Part shown: in pieces, positions 13,306 through 22,155 of the stretch | How positions within the stretch are numbered: the stretch's first letter is position 1 | Layout of the letters: the number at the start of each line of letters is the position of its first letter | Assembly (NCBI RefSeq): GCF_001434405.1 | Contig: NZ_AZFT01000049.1 | Span: forward strand, 31,930 to 67,764 | DNA from: Ligilactobacillus apodemi DSM 16634 = JCM 16172 | GTDB taxonomy: Bacteria > Bacillota > Bacilli > Lactobacillales > Lactobacillaceae | Length of the DNA stretch: 35,835 nt | Direction: 5' to 3' | Notes under the pieces: generated by a model | The model's database searches: none | Told to the model about the DNA's origin: nothing | What the model saw: the letters and a program-made list of their open reading frames with translations, nothing else | Made by a program: the position numbers and the translations under genes

Positions 13306-16300
13306 TAATTCCACCTCGTTTGCAACTGTATATCTTCACCAAAAGCAGTATTATAAAGATCTTTGGTTTCACCAACAACCACCCCAGAATCTAGTACTAT
13401 TACTTGCTTTTTGTCGACCAAGCGACGTAAAAGATCGTTAGTCGTATCAAATGAGCTAACTTTCAATTCATTAGTACTGTTCAAATTGATATTGCTATCA
13501 TTTATCGGACTTGGAAGCAACAGATCTAGTCGAGTAACATTAGACTTAATATTCTCGATCATATTGCCCATTGCTTTTGATGCAGCGTCTTCATTTTCAG
13601 TGATACCGACAGCAACACCTAACGCTAAGAACTTACCCACTTCATCTCTCATCAATCGAGATGGTGAATGGATCTTTGCGACTTTCTTAGCCTCAGCATT
13701 TACACTAGCTACTAGACTAGCCATAGCACTAACAGCAGCACTAGTATTGGAACTGATACCAGAAGCAACCCCCGCAGCTAATTGTGATCCAGCCGAACGC
13801 ATATCACCTACTCGTCCCCGAACTCCAGCAGCTGCATGATATCCTAGCGTATCACCGGCGTCTTTAGTATCTCCCTTACGTCCACTGACACCTTTGGCTG
13901 CATGATAACCTAATGTATCGCCAGCATCTTTCATCTCAGCCTTTTTACTCTTTGTTCCTTTTACAGAACTTTCAGCAAGCTGTGTACCAGCGTCTTTGGC
14001 TTCAGACTTCTTATTATTAAGACCTTTTACATAACTATCTGCATTATCTTTCCCGGATTTACTATGCCTATTATTGTCCTTAGCCCCTTCACTCGACTGC
14101 GTTGCTAGATACTGCCCAGCACCTTTAAAGTCCCCGGCTTTTAATGCTTCGATGAATTTATTTTTACCTTCATCACCTTTAGCGAACATGCCCGATGGCA
14201 AAGAATTCAAACCGTCGGTACCATCTTTAGCGATTGCTTGTGCGATCTGTGTTGTAGTCGCTTTACCTGTTGATAATGCTTGAACTAAATTATCAACACC
14301 TTGTGTGCCTGTCTGTTGCAACATCAGCGCAAAAGCTTGCATTTGTTGTCCAGTATCTCCATTCATTTTGACAAAAGCAAGATACATGGACTGTAATTGT
14401 TCATTAGTTACGTTAGACATGTTCTTCAGGCCATTAGACCAAGTATCAAAATTCAACTTAGATCCATTAGCGATCGTCATATTCATCTGAGTTCCAAATT
14501 GTAACTGTTGATTCAGCATTTGCTGATTCGCAACTTCCTGTTGGATGATCTGCTGTTGTAACTGAGCCTTGGTCGTTTGATCTTGTGCATTGTCTAATTG
14601 CTCTTTGAGTTGCTTAATCTTCTCCTCGCCCTGCTGAATCTGTTGAGACCGCAATTCATAATTAGCTTGTAAAGTGGTTATAGTTGCTTCACGCTCTTGC
14701 TGATTTAGTTTTTCGCCATTTTGCAAGCGTGTCATCTGAGCATCAGCAAAAATTTGGTTTTGTTCAATCAACTTTTGCTTGATCGCATTATTTTGGTCAG
14801 TCAACATTTTGACTTGATCTTCAGTCATTGCTGTTCCATCGGAAAAACGTTTATCTTGTAGCTGTCTATCAAGGTCAGAAGTGATATTCAATAAGTTTTG
14901 TCCATTTTGCTGTGTTGCATTGGCAAGATCCTTATTTGCCTTATTGACTGCTTCGACACGCTTTTTACCAGTTAATTCTTCAGCGTCAGTCATAGCTTTA
15001 CTGTACTTATCAGAAGCTTTTTGAGCGTTTGTTTGATACTGATCTAATGTGTTATTAACGTCAGTCAAAAATTGTTTCGTCTTATCTGATACACCTTCAG
15101 TATTAATAAGATCACTGAATTTTGCCTTTGAATTCTCGAAAGTCGTCTTCATCTCTTTAGCGGAGTTAGAAACAGCTTCAACTGATTTTTTCAGTTGTTT
15201 AGTCGAATTAGTGGCAGAATCAGAACTCTCCTTAGCTTCTTTACCACCTTTGCCCAGCTGTGAAAATGATTCATACCCAATTTTTCCAGCGTCAACAAAA
15301 GCTTGTCCCATATCCTTAGCCGCATCCATTGCCTGACCAAGATCTTTTTTAGCTGCACCGATCGACTTGCTTGCTCCTTTAAAGTCACCAGTCATTGCTT
15401 GGCCTAAAGCTTTAAACACATTACCAGCAGAGGTCACCAGTTTTATCAGTCCTACTAAAACATCAGCAACTAAACGAAGACCTGTGGCTAATTGAATAGC
15501 TGCCATAACAAGTGCACCGATAGCTAAAGCACCGACAACTTTCAAGATCCTACCTAATAATTTCCCAATAGGTTTCAAAGCTTCTAACACACCTGTTACT
15601 GCTGGCTTCATTGAATCAAACATTGACTTGATACCACCAATAGCAGTCTTTACAACGCCTTGGATATTCATAAAGTTACTTGACCATGCCATATAAATAG
15701 CTGTAGCTACCACTGCAACACCGGCAGCTATGATCGTTAATGAACCTAATGACGCACCCAAGCCAGCTACTGCGCTACTCGAACTGATCGCAGTAGGTGC
15801 TAAAGACGCTATTTGAGCTTCTGATGCCCCCATAGTGCCTAGCAATTTTGCATATGCACCATTCAAACTGATCGCTGCCTGTTTTGGATTTGTTGCAAAA
15901 GTGACCAAACTTTTAGTTGCATTAGTTGCTTTACTTGGAATACCTGCTAAAGCTGATCCAACACCTTTGATCTTACTTGCCATGTACTCTGCACCACTAG
16001 CCGACGTAGACATGTACAAGAAATGGTTCAGCCCAGACACAGCCTTTTTAGAGCTATTGTAGATACCACTAAAAGCCATTGAAATGATACTATTTTGAGT
16101 ACTTATGGCCGAGCCAGTCATACCAATACCCGTACGCACTAAACTTAGGTCAGCCTGTAGTGTCTCTAAAAATTGGATCGTTTTCGCACCACCAACACCG
16201 ATTCCCTTAAATGTCTCCAGTGCTAAAAATGCAGGTAAAGCGATCTTAAGTGCACTTGTGACAGACTCGATAGACGGCAACATGTCCATAAAGCTCTTAG

Positions 16301-17510
16301 CAAATTCAATCCCTTTGCCGATACTCTTTTGGATCTCGGCTTGATTTTTTTGTAAATAGTCGTTGAATTGACCAATTTTATCGGTTGCGGCATCAACGCC
16401 ACTTTTTAGCACTCCGCCAAATGTCTGTTCAATGATAATAGCTAAACTTTCCAATGAACCAAAAAACTGTTCTACGGAACTCTTTAGGTCGTTTTGCATT
16501 GTTTTAGCCATTTCAGAAGCAGCGCCATCTGAATTCTGGAGTTTACCGGTCAAATCTTGCAAAGCATATGAACGTTGCGATAGTAAGACGTTAACGGCTC
16601 GTCCACCTTGAACACCATAAATCTCAGACAAGTAGTATTGCTTTTGCTGATCGGTCATTCCAGACAATTTTTCACGCAATTCGCTCATTTGTTGCGCTAA
16701 AGGCTTCATCTTTCCCGATGAGTCAAAGGCGCTATAGCCTAATTGGTCCATAGCTTTTTTAGCTTCTCCACTAGGATTTTGGACCCTTGTCAGTGCCATC
16801 GCTAAGTTAGATCCTGCTTCTGAACCTTTGATACCAGCATTAGATAGCAAACCGATCGCAGCGGCAGTTTCTTCTAAACTTAAACCTGCAGTGTGCGCTT
16901 GAGGTGCGACCATCTTCAACGCTTCACCCATGTCTTTTGCTTCAGCATTAGTATCTGCAGCTGCACGCGCAAAAATATCAGCAACGTGTGCAGATTTATC
17001 TGCTTCTAAACCAAAGCCGTTCAAAGCAGTTGCTGCATATTCAGCGGCTGCACCAACATCACCGCCGGAAACAGCTGCTAGGTCCATTACGCCGGGAGTT
17101 GCTGCCATGATCTGATTAGCATCAAATCCAGCTGAAGCCAGGGCTTCCATACCTTCTGCTGCTTCTTTGGCGCTAAAGGCTGTATCTGCACCAAGCTTGA
17201 TAGCCTGATCATTCATTGCCTTTAACTCCTTAGCATTAGCACCAGAAATAGCGCCCACACGAGACATTTGATGTTCAAAGTCCATACCCGTTTTGATCGC
17301 TGCTACTCCTAATGCGGTGACACCAACAGCAGTAGCTTTAACAGCCGTTGAAACTATATTTGATGATTTAGTCAAGGCATCTGTCGAAGACATAGATCCT
17401 TTGGTAATCTCTTGATTGAATTTTTTATAGATCGCAGTTGCTTCACGAAAGGCGGCAACATATTGGGTTATATTAGCTCCTAAAGTCACTCTAGAATCAT
17501 AAGTACTCAA
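13305..17510 (-). CDS. Tape measure protein
   Basis: A 1401-residue tail-length protein. Residues about 70-290 are the TP901-type tape-measure core (FEHQMSRVGAISGANAKEL, FSAKEAAEGMEALASAGF, TRVQNPSGEAKKAM). Hydrophobic segments lie near 580-610 and 650-690. A helical stretch rich in Gln and Lys (about 830-1010) and repeats of KDAGDTLGYHAAxGV near 1200-1260 follow. At about 0.15 nm per residue a tail near 210 nm is expected. The start is TTG 17510 overlapping the stop of the tail chaperone, with AAAGGAGG upstream. No peptidase domain is seen here; the wall-cutting domain is in Tal. Confidence 0.93.
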   Translation of the reverse strand: MSTYDSRVTLGANITQYVAAFREATAIYKKFNQEITKGSMSSTDALTKSSNIVSTAVKATAVGVTALGVAAIKTGMDFEHQMSRVGAISGANAKELKAMNDQAIKLGADTAFSAKEAAEGMEALASAGFDANQIMAATPGVMDLAAVSGGDVGAAAEYAATALNGFGLEADKSAHVADIFARAAADTNAEAKDMGEALKMVAPQAHTAGLSLEETAAAIGLLSNAGIKGSEAGSNLAMALTRVQNPSGEAKKAMDQLGYSAFDSSGKMKPLAQQMSELREKLSGMTDQQKQYYLSEIYGVQGGRAVNVLLSQRSYALQDLTGKLQNSDGAASEMAKTMQNDLKSSVEQFFGSLESLAIIIEQTFGGVLKSGVDAATDKIGQFNDYLQKNQAEIQKSIGKGIEFAKSFMDMLPSIESVTSALKIALPAFLALETFKGIGVGGAKTIQFLETLQADLSLVRTGIGMTGSAISTQNSIISMAFSGIYNSSKKAVSGLNHFLYMSTSASGAEYMASKIKGVGSALAGIPSKATNATKSLVTFATNPKQAAISLNGAYAKLLGTMGASEAQIASLAPTAISSSSAVAGLGASLGSLTIIAAGVAVVATAIYMAWSSNFMNIQGVVKTAIGGIKSMFDSMKPAVTGVLEALKPIGKLLGRILKVVGALAIGALVMAAIQLATGLRLVADVLVGLIKLVTSAGNVFKALGQAMTGDFKGASKSIGAAKKDLGQAMDAAKDMGQAFVDAGKIGYESFSQLGKGGKEAKESSDSATNSTKQLKKSVEAVSNSAKEMKTTFENSKAKFSDLINTEGVSDKTKQFLTDVNNTLDQYQTNAQKASDKYSKAMTDAEELTGKKRVEAVNKANKDLANATQQNGQNLLNITSDLDRQLQDKRFSDGTAMTEDQVKMLTDQNNAIKQKLIEQNQIFADAQMTRLQNGEKLNQQEREATITTLQANYELRSQQIQQGEEKIKQLKEQLDNAQDQTTKAQLQQQIIQQEVANQQMLNQQLQFGTQMNMTIANGSKLNFDTWSNGLKNMSNVTNEQLQSMYLAFVKMNGDTGQQMQAFALMLQQTGTQGVDNLVQALSTGKATTTQIAQAIAKDGTDGLNSLPSGMFAKGDEGKNKFIEALKAGDFKGAGQYLATQSSEGAKDNNRHSKSGKDNADSYVKGLNNKKSEAKDAGTQLAESSVKGTKSKKAEMKDAGDTLGYHAAKGVSGRKGDTKDAGDTLGYHAAAGVRGRVGDMRSAGSQLAAGVASGISSNTSAAVSAMASLVASVNAEAKKVAKIHSPSRLMRDEVGKFLALGVAVGITENEDAASKAMGNMIENIKSNVTRLDLLLPSPINDSNINLNSTNELKVSSFDTTNDLLRRLVDKKQVIVLDSGVVVGETKDLYNTAFGEDIQLQTRWN

Positions 17511-18022
17511 ATCTTGCCACCTCCTTTGCGATACTCTGCCAGCCTACGTGCTATTCTTACAAGATCTTGGTCCATATCTTCTTCTCTGACTTGGACATTT
17601 TCGACTGCTTTTATAGCTTCATCATAGTCGAAGAAATCTTTGAACTCTCTATAAATATAATTTCCTTCTTTATCTACTGATTTAGCTGTCACGATCGCCC
17701 ACGCAAGATCTCGACGCTCAAACATTCTATCAACTTGTTGCAAACGATATGCTTGCATTCTCAAGTTATATTCTTTGAGTGTCATCTTCTCTATCGTTGC
17801 TAGATCAGTCATTTTAAAGAGTCTAAAAGCATTGGCAACTATGGTTTCATAGTATCTTGCGCTTTCAAATTCTTCTCTTTTTCGAATTGCTTTTTGACTT
17901 CGTTCATTACTTTCTCGTAGTTCTTTACTAGTGGTCTCGTTTGACGATGCTTCTTCAATTCTTTTGTAAACAGACCGAAAAAACGGGTATATTCTTGTTC
18001 GCTCTTGAATGAGTCTACCCAA
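17507..18022 (-). CDS. Tail assembly chaperone, downstream (T) frame, probably made by -1 frameshift
   Basis: This frame is -1 relative to the gene at 17839-18243. Its open part begins at 18022, but the first 50 codons overlap that gene and show no family pattern. The likely protein begins at a slip near 17890-17896 and continues REEFESARYYETIVANAFRL to the stop at 17507, giving a G-T fusion of about 245 residues. Such fusions recruit the tape measure for tail-tube assembly. The only slippery-like sequence is C-AAA-AAG, with GAA-AAA-G a few codons on; neither is a textbook heptamer. The T part ends at TGA within the tape-measure start (TTGA). Confidence 0.7.
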   Translation of the reverse strand: MGRLIQERTRIYPFFRSVYKRIEEASSNETTSKELRESNERSQKAIRKREEFESARYYETIVANAFRLFKMTDLATIEKMTLKEYNLRMQAYRLQQVDRMFERRDLAWAIVTAKSVDKEGNYIYREFKDFFDYDEAIKAVENVQVREEDMDQDLVRIARRLAEYRKGGGKI

Positions 18023-18243
18023 GCATCAAACTCTTCTTCTGTTAGATCTAAATCTGGTTGTAAAGCTGCGTGTAAGGCTTCATAAAGCGCATAAGGATTA
18101 GGGGACTGCAAACGAGCATAGATATTATTTACACCCGTCCCGAAGTCCACGGGACCTTCAATGCTATACTTTTTGTCTAGTTCGCGCACAAAGCGCACAC
18201 CAAAACGCAACTCATAGCTCTTACCATCAATTTTTACATACAT
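17839..18243 (-). CDS. Tail assembly chaperone, upstream (G) frame
   Basis: A 134-residue protein of the phage tail assembly chaperone type: MYVKIDGKSYELRFGVRFV, then ELDKKYSIEGPVDFGTGVNN, YALYEALHAAL and LTEEEFDAWVDS. It sits between the major tail protein and the tape measure, where chaperone G genes occur. The last 60 codons are rich in Lys and overlap the T frame, as expected for a programmed frameshift pair. The short form would be made in excess of the fusion. Confidence 0.85.
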   Translation of the reverse strand: MYVKIDGKSYELRFGVRFVRELDKKYSIEGPVDFGTGVNNIYARLQSPNPYALYEALHAALQPDLDLTEEEFDAWVDSFKSEQEYTRFFGLFTKELKKHRQTRPLVKNYEKVMNEVKKQFEKEKNLKAQDTMKP

Positions 18244-18261
18244 AATTTAAAGATCCTCCTA

Positions 18262-18780
18262 TTAAGCTTCTGTTGCTGGATTTGTATCAGCAAATGCGTA
18301 TTGAATAGCCGATTGTTGTTCTTCTGTCAGAGTTGCTTCTCCTTCGACAGGTAACTGGTCAACATTCATTGTTGTTTTGATCTCAGTCAATTTACCGATC
18401 TCAGAAGGCACTTCCCACGATTGCAAATATCCGCGAGCATATTGTGCTCCGTATTTGTTATCACTACGTTTATCTGCTAAATTGATGTCCCATACTTCAA
18501 GCATTTTAGAACTCATAACTGCACCACGTAACATTTCATTTACTTCATCCAAGCTTGCGATCGCTTCAATTTCTAAAGTAGCGGAAGCAGTTGCTGGTGA
18601 GTTAATGTTTCCGTCTTTTGTTTCAGTCGAGTCTGACTTAGCTTCAAACTTCCAGCTATGCTTAGTTTGTAAAGCTAACTTAGTAGCTCCCTTTGATGTT
18701 CGTTCATCAAACAGACGGAAAGCTAAAATGTGATCTTTACCGTAAACCGGTACGGCGCCGTTTGTTTTTGTTTGTGCCAT
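18262..18780 (-). CDS. Major tail tube protein
   Basis: A 172-residue protein opening MAQTKTNGAVPVYGKDHILA, then FRLFDERTS, KHSWKFEAKSDSTETKDGNI and EIEAIASLDEVNEMLRGA. The sequence and position match the TP901-1-type major tail proteins that stack as hexamers to form the tube. It lacks the extra C-terminal Ig-like domain found in some relatives. It is preceded by the tail terminator gene and followed by the chaperone pair. Confidence 0.87.
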   Translation of the reverse strand: MAQTKTNGAVPVYGKDHILAFRLFDERTSKGATKLALQTKHSWKFEAKSDSTETKDGNINSPATASATLEIEAIASLDEVNEMLRGAVMSSKMLEVWDINLADKRSDNKYGAQYARGYLQSWEVPSEIGKLTEIKTTMNVDQLPVEGEATLTEEQQSAIQYAFADTNPATEA

Positions 18781-18782
18781 AA

Positions 18783-19175
18783 TTAACAGCCTCCTAAATA
18801 TTCAAATTCGATTTCAATTACAATATGCCAAAGCGTCTGAGCACTGGAATTATCAAGTAACGTCCTTGTATTACTTGATACATATCCAACGCTATAAATA
18901 TCTGCTTGGCGTAGCTTTTTTGCTTCATTGACTAGCTTTTGACTCATATCTGTCAGGGCTCGTCTATCGTCATGCTCACCATACAAGTGGATCGACAGAC
19001 GGTTTTTACCTGCTAAAACATTTGATTTTACTTCTAACGGATTTCCAAACTGTTCTCCGAAATATACAAATGGATAACTAACTTCTGGTGGCAAATAAGG
19101 ATATGTGTCAAATCCTAGTGCCAATGATGTTTTAAATAGCTCATCATAAATAGCTTGATTAGGTTCTTTACTCAT
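18783..19175 (-). CDS. Tail completion/terminator protein (DUF806-like)
   Basis: A 130-residue protein (MSKEPNQAIYDELFKTSLAL, TYPYLPPEVSYPFVYFGEQF, NRLSIHLYGEHDDRRALTD, ending LWHIVIEIEFEYL). The compact beta-alpha layout and the place just before the major tail gene fit a tail terminator, which caps the tube and docks to the head. The sequence recalls DUF806 proteins of lactococcal and lactobacillus phages. It overlaps the gp10-like gene by four bases. Confidence 0.75.
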   Translation of the reverse strand: MSKEPNQAIYDELFKTSLALGFDTYPYLPPEVSYPFVYFGEQFGNPLEVKSNVLAGKNRLSIHLYGEHDDRRALTDMSQKLVNEAKKLRQADIYSVGYVSSNTRTLLDNSSAQTLWHIVIEIEFEYLGGC

Positions 19176-19534
19176 GTCTTATCACGCACCAATCTATTCA
19201 TGTCGGCAATGAATTTATCTTCAGTATTGTACAAAGCAGGACGCAAGTGCGGAGTCCCAGCTTGATAACGTGTGCCATATTCTTGATAAGGATCATATTC
19301 AGCATCACCAGTCACAACGGCCGTATACACAAAGCCATACATAGTAAAACTTAAATTGATATGTCTCTTCAAAAAACCAGTATCTACAGGTGCATAACTT
19401 TGGGCTAATTGCTGCATTCCCGCCCCGTGTTTTCTGACTACATCAGCAACCTCTTTACCTAAACTGACATTTTTAGACAAGAATTGAACAAAGTTCTCGT
19501 CCATATCTACTGAAACACTGACCCCAGCACTCAT
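19172..19534 (-). CDS. HK97 gp10-like neck protein
   Basis: A 120-residue protein with an N-terminal helix (MDENFVQFLSKNVSLGKEVA) followed by LAQSYAPVDTGFLKRHINLS and YQEYGTRYQAGTPHLRPAL. The A-P-V-D-T-G-x-L-x-x-S motif and the Y-x-x-E-Y-G-T block are the hallmarks of HK97 gp10-like proteins at the head-tail junction. It overlaps both neighbours by four bases, showing tight translational coupling. Confidence 0.87.
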   Translation of the reverse strand: MSAGVSVSVDMDENFVQFLSKNVSLGKEVADVVRKHGAGMQQLAQSYAPVDTGFLKRHINLSFTMYGFVYTAVVTGDAEYDPYQEYGTRYQAGTPHLRPALYNTEDKFIADMNRLVRDKT

Positions 19535-19836
19535 GAGCTGTCACCCCTTACTACAATGACTTGACGACGATTCACGATGTTTTCACGTACAAAAAAATAC
19601 TTACGATCATTGACCAAACAATAATCATAAGTATCTGTATATCTTCGTTTAAGGTGTATCAAAATATCGCTTGTCTTTAAATCGCCAAATACCAATACTG
19701 ATTTACTTAAGCTCGGTGAACTAACATGACATCGACGCTTAGTTTTCATGAGCTCTCCACCCACAATTTTACCTGCATCAGGATCATAATGCTTATTTGC
19801 CTTCACAACAAAGATCACTGTGTCTGTATATCTCAT
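19531..19836 (-). CDS. Head closure (head-tail joining) protein
   Basis: A 101-residue beta-rich protein (MRYTDTVIFVVKANKHYDPD, KTKRRCHVSSPSLSKSVLVF, KRRYTDTYDYCLVNDRKYFF, VNRRQVIVVRGD). Its order, after the connector and before the gp10-like gene, and its small barrel-like pattern match SPP1 gp16-type head closure proteins. It overlaps the connector gene by one base. Confidence 0.75.
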   Translation of the reverse strand: MRYTDTVIFVVKANKHYDPDAGKIVGGELMKTKRRCHVSSPSLSKSVLVFGDLKTSDILIHLKRRYTDTYDYCLVNDRKYFFVRENIVNRRQVIVVRGDSS

Positions 19837-20165
19837 CAGTACATCATGAACCTCCTTTTCCCACTATCATTGCGCATTAGCCATTCTTGAATGTCACTTT
19901 CAAACGGTGCAAGGTCATCAGTCTCATAGGTAGCACTTACATCTGATTCACTAGCAGTCTTTTTACCTTCATCGTTTACACGATTAAAGCGCGCGATGGA
20001 TGCTTCAACTACGATATACTGCAATTCAACAGGGACTTCATCTAAGCCACCTAATTTAGACTTTAACCTTGATTTGATAACTTCGATGATATTTACGATC
20101 AGCATATCATCTTCTCTAGAATCATCAAATCCTAAAATACGTCTAACCGTTGCTTCAACATCCAT
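19836..20165 (-). CDS. Head-tail connector (adaptor) protein
   Basis: A 109-residue helical protein: MDVEATVRRILGFDDSREDD, then IVNIIEVIKSRLKSKLGGLD, YIVVEASIARFNRVNDEGKK and ESDVSATYETDDLAPFE. The sequence matches the gp6/gp15-like adaptor family that forms a ring below the portal. The motif NRVNDEGKKTASESD is typical of lactobacillus and streptococcal phages. It lies ten bases after the capsid gene. Confidence 0.83.
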   Translation of the reverse strand: MDVEATVRRILGFDDSREDDMLIVNIIEVIKSRLKSKLGGLDEVPVELQYIVVEASIARFNRVNDEGKKTASESDVSATYETDDLAPFESDIQEWLMRNDSGKRRFMMY

Positions 20166-20175
20166 GAATGTTCAC

Positions 20176-21006
20176 CTACTTATCTGCAGTCTCAGCTTGT
20201 ACTGTTCCAACTACGATCTTAGTATCATCATACAAATATGCTGCGTAATGTTGATCAGCTGTCATAATTGTGATCTTCTTAGTAATATCGCGATCAGTTT
20301 CGACTTGAATATCACGCTTACGGATCAATTTCAATGCTGGTGATGTATTGTCGGCCTTAATAAATAGAGCTTCAGTATCTTTCAATTTCTTAGAGCGAAT
20401 GATCTGCACCCCTAAGACGTCAAAATACGTCCCCTTGATAAGAGCATTGGCGATCGTATCTGAGCCAGCATGATTTTTAACCGCATCCATACGGATCTTT
20501 GCTGCAGTTGCTGGTGAAACGAATAACACAACTTGCTTATCATCTTCATCTGAAAATACATCTAAACCGTCTTGAACACCGGATACAGTTGGTGCAAAGG
20601 TAACTTTTTGTTTACCCTTCTTAGCTTCCGTCAAAAGATCATCATCAATCTTATTTGCGATCGCAAGCCCTAATTGGCGCGTTGACTCTTTCAAAGGTTC
20701 ACCTTCACCCGATAATAGTGCTTCATCTGTGATCTGCGTACCTTTAGCAGCCTTTTTTACTTTAACGGATGCACTCTTGGTCCCGAGTTTATCTAACGGG
20801 ATAGGTTGTCCTTCGCCAATGTCTTGTGCGTCTCCGATGTAAGTAAACTTAGGCATGCTCAATGTATCACCCGGTTTACCTTTCAAACTATCATCTGTTT
20901 TGGCGATCGGTGTGAAACGCAATGCCTTTTCAAGTGAATAGTGTACCATTGGCCCTAAAACTTCAGGATCGATCATATCCGCCATTTGTGTGATTGTATC
21001 TGCCAT
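20176..21006 (-). CDS. Major capsid protein
   Basis: A 276-residue protein of the N4-gp56 type (HK97-fold). Recognisable parts are MIDPEVLGPMVHYSLEKALR, KPGDTLSMPKFTYIGDAQDI, GTQITDEALLSGEGEPL and a C-terminal DITKKITIMTADQHYAAYLY. It immediately follows the scaffold gene. No maturation-protease gene is visible, consistent with this group, which does not always cleave its capsid. Confidence 0.92.
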   Translation of the reverse strand: MADTITQMADMIDPEVLGPMVHYSLEKALRFTPIAKTDDSLKGKPGDTLSMPKFTYIGDAQDIGEGQPIPLDKLGTKSASVKVKKAAKGTQITDEALLSGEGEPLKESTRQLGLAIANKIDDDLLTEAKKGKQKVTFAPTVSGVQDGLDVFSDEDDKQVVLFVSPATAAKIRMDAVKNHAGSDTIANALIKGTYFDVLGVQIIRSKKLKDTEALFIKADNTSPALKLIRKRDIQVETDRDITKKITIMTADQHYAAYLYDDTKIVVGTVQAETADK

Positions 21007-21008
21007 GA

Positions 21009-21617
21009 TTATTTTCCTCCTGTCAATACTTTAAATTGTTCTGGATCATCTTTTTTTAGTTGAGCGATCTCTCGCATACTCAACTCGTCAATATTTGAAA
21101 CTGATTTAGCCGATTTGGAAATCCCTACATTTTTAGGGGTACTACCTGCCATAACTTCATTAACAGCTTTTTCTCGTACTTTTTTAGCAAACTCTGTCAG
21201 CATTTCAACGTTTGACTTAGTTGTTTCTGCATCGTCAGTTACAACTAAAGCTAGCTCTTCATCTGTGATCGTAACGCCACTTTCATCAAACATCTTACGT
21301 GCCACTGTCTGCATCTCCAACCTAGCTAATCTAGCTTCTGCATCTTGTGCACGCTTATTGGCTTTTTCAAGCTCATAATTGCGCTTTTGTTCAGTATTCA
21401 TCTTAGCCATCTTAGTAGCTTCTGATTTTGCTGCATCGATCTTTTCTTGTTGTTCACGCATCGCTCGGTCCATACGTTTTCGCATAATTTCATTTACTTC
21501 GCTTTGCGTGTACATCTTCTCTTCTTTTGCTGGTTGTTCTTCTACTGCTTCGACTTGTGCACTAGTTTCTTCAGCGTCGGAAACATCTTCAGCAAAATAT
21601 TTTAAATCTAACTTCAT
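21009..21617 (-). CDS. Capsid scaffolding protein (DUF4355-like)
   Basis: A 202-residue acidic and then helical protein. Residues 12-30 are very acidic (DAEETSAQVEAVEEQPAKEE), then MYTQSEVNEIMRKRMDRAMR leads into a long coiled coil (50-105), and the C-terminus is DPEQFKVLTGGK. The TQ/E-V/I-x-x-I-I/M-x-x-R motif before the coiled coil is typical of scaffolds placed ahead of the capsid gene. It would guide procapsid assembly and leave before DNA fills the head. Confidence 0.85.
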   Translation of the reverse strand: MKLDLKYFAEDVSDAEETSAQVEAVEEQPAKEEKMYTQSEVNEIMRKRMDRAMREQQEKIDAAKSEATKMAKMNTEQKRNYELEKANKRAQDAEARLARLEMQTVARKMFDESGVTITDEELALVVTDDAETTKSNVEMLTEFAKKVREKAVNEVMAGSTPKNVGISKSAKSVSNIDELSMREIAQLKKDDPEQFKVLTGGK

Positions 21618-21687
21618 AACGACACCTCATTTAAAGTCTGGTAGACTATATACTCACGATCGTTCTTTAACGCCTGCGATCCCGGAA

Positions 21688-21727
21688 AAAAGGCAAAATA
21701 AAAAGCATCCAACTTACGCTGAATGCT
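21688..21727 (-). terminator. Intrinsic terminator inside the head gene cluster
   Basis: On the minus strand AGCATTCA pairs with TGGATGCT (one G-T pair) around GCGTAAGT, followed by TTTTTATTTTG. It stands between the two small genes after the MuF protein and the scaffold gene, so it should reduce read-through into the capsid genes. Confidence 0.75.
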
Positions 21728-21744
21728 ACTTAAATATTTTCTTG

Positions 21745-21936
21745 TTATACAATACATCCCTTAGGAGCTTTTAATTCAATTCTTTTATTAGTTAACAAAG
21801 CTTCAATAAGCTTCTCACGCAATTCTTCTTCAGTCACAGACATATACATTAGCGGAAGGGGTTCATGAAGTTTTTCAAAATATAGATCCAAAAGCTCAGA
21901 TAGTCTTTTTCGCTTTAAAAAGTATCTTTTTATCAT
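21745..21936 (-). CDS. Second small gene after the MuF fusion, candidate immunity protein
   Basis: A 63-residue protein, MIKRYFLKRKRLSELLDLYF with a C-terminal ELREKLIEALLTNKRIELKA and PKGCIV. It shares the frame ELL-x-x-Y, LP-x-x-M-x-VT, ELRE-x-LI-x-AL, NK, LK-x-PKG-x-IV with the gene at 21958-22155, roughly 45% identity by eye. The pair therefore arose by duplication. Position just after a toxin-like MuF fusion and ahead of a terminator fits an immunity gene. No membrane segment or signal is present, so it acts in the cytoplasm. The ribosome-binding site is weak. Confidence 0.6.
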   Translation of the reverse strand: MIKRYFLKRKRLSELLDLYFEKLHEPLPLMYMSVTEEELREKLIEALLTNKRIELKAPKGCIV

Positions 21937-21957
21937 CCTATTTTCTCAATTCTTTAG

Positions 21958-22155
21958 TTACACAATATGTCCCTTAGGGATTTTCAACTTATACTTCTTG
22001 TTTTCAACTAATGCTTTAATTAGAATTTCCCTCAATTCACTATCAGTTACACACATCTGAGCTATTGGCAGTCTTTCGCCGAATTGATCAATGTAGACTC
22101 TCAAAAGTTCCCATGTAGTCTTTCTTTCCAGTAAAATTTTTTTGAATGCTTTCAT
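21958..22155 (-). CDS. First small gene after the MuF fusion, candidate immunity protein
   Basis: A 65-residue protein (MKAFKKILLERKTTWELLRV, then LPIAQMCVTDSELREILIKA and IPKGHIV). Its ATG overlaps the stop of the MuF-metallopeptidase gene by four bases, so the two are translated together, as expected when a toxin and its neutraliser must be matched. The following gene is a diverged copy. Polymorphic-toxin loci often carry such tandem immunity paralogues. The alternative is a small head protein. Confidence 0.65.
   Translation of the reverse strand: MKAFKKILLERKTTWELLRVYIDQFGERLPIAQMCVTDSELREILIKALVENKKYKLKIPKGHIV

Noticed and set aside
13800-13935. Repeated DNA in the tape measure gene as a mobile or CRISPR-like repeat
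   Set aside because: The repeats are in frame and encode KDAGDTLGYHAA units typical of tape-measure proteins. No CRISPR array is seen anywhere in the window.
13363-17115. Several plus-strand open frames of 60-158 codons opposite the tape measure and other long genes
   Set aside because: They mirror the codon pattern of the minus-strand genes, lack ribosome-binding sites and have no protein-like features.
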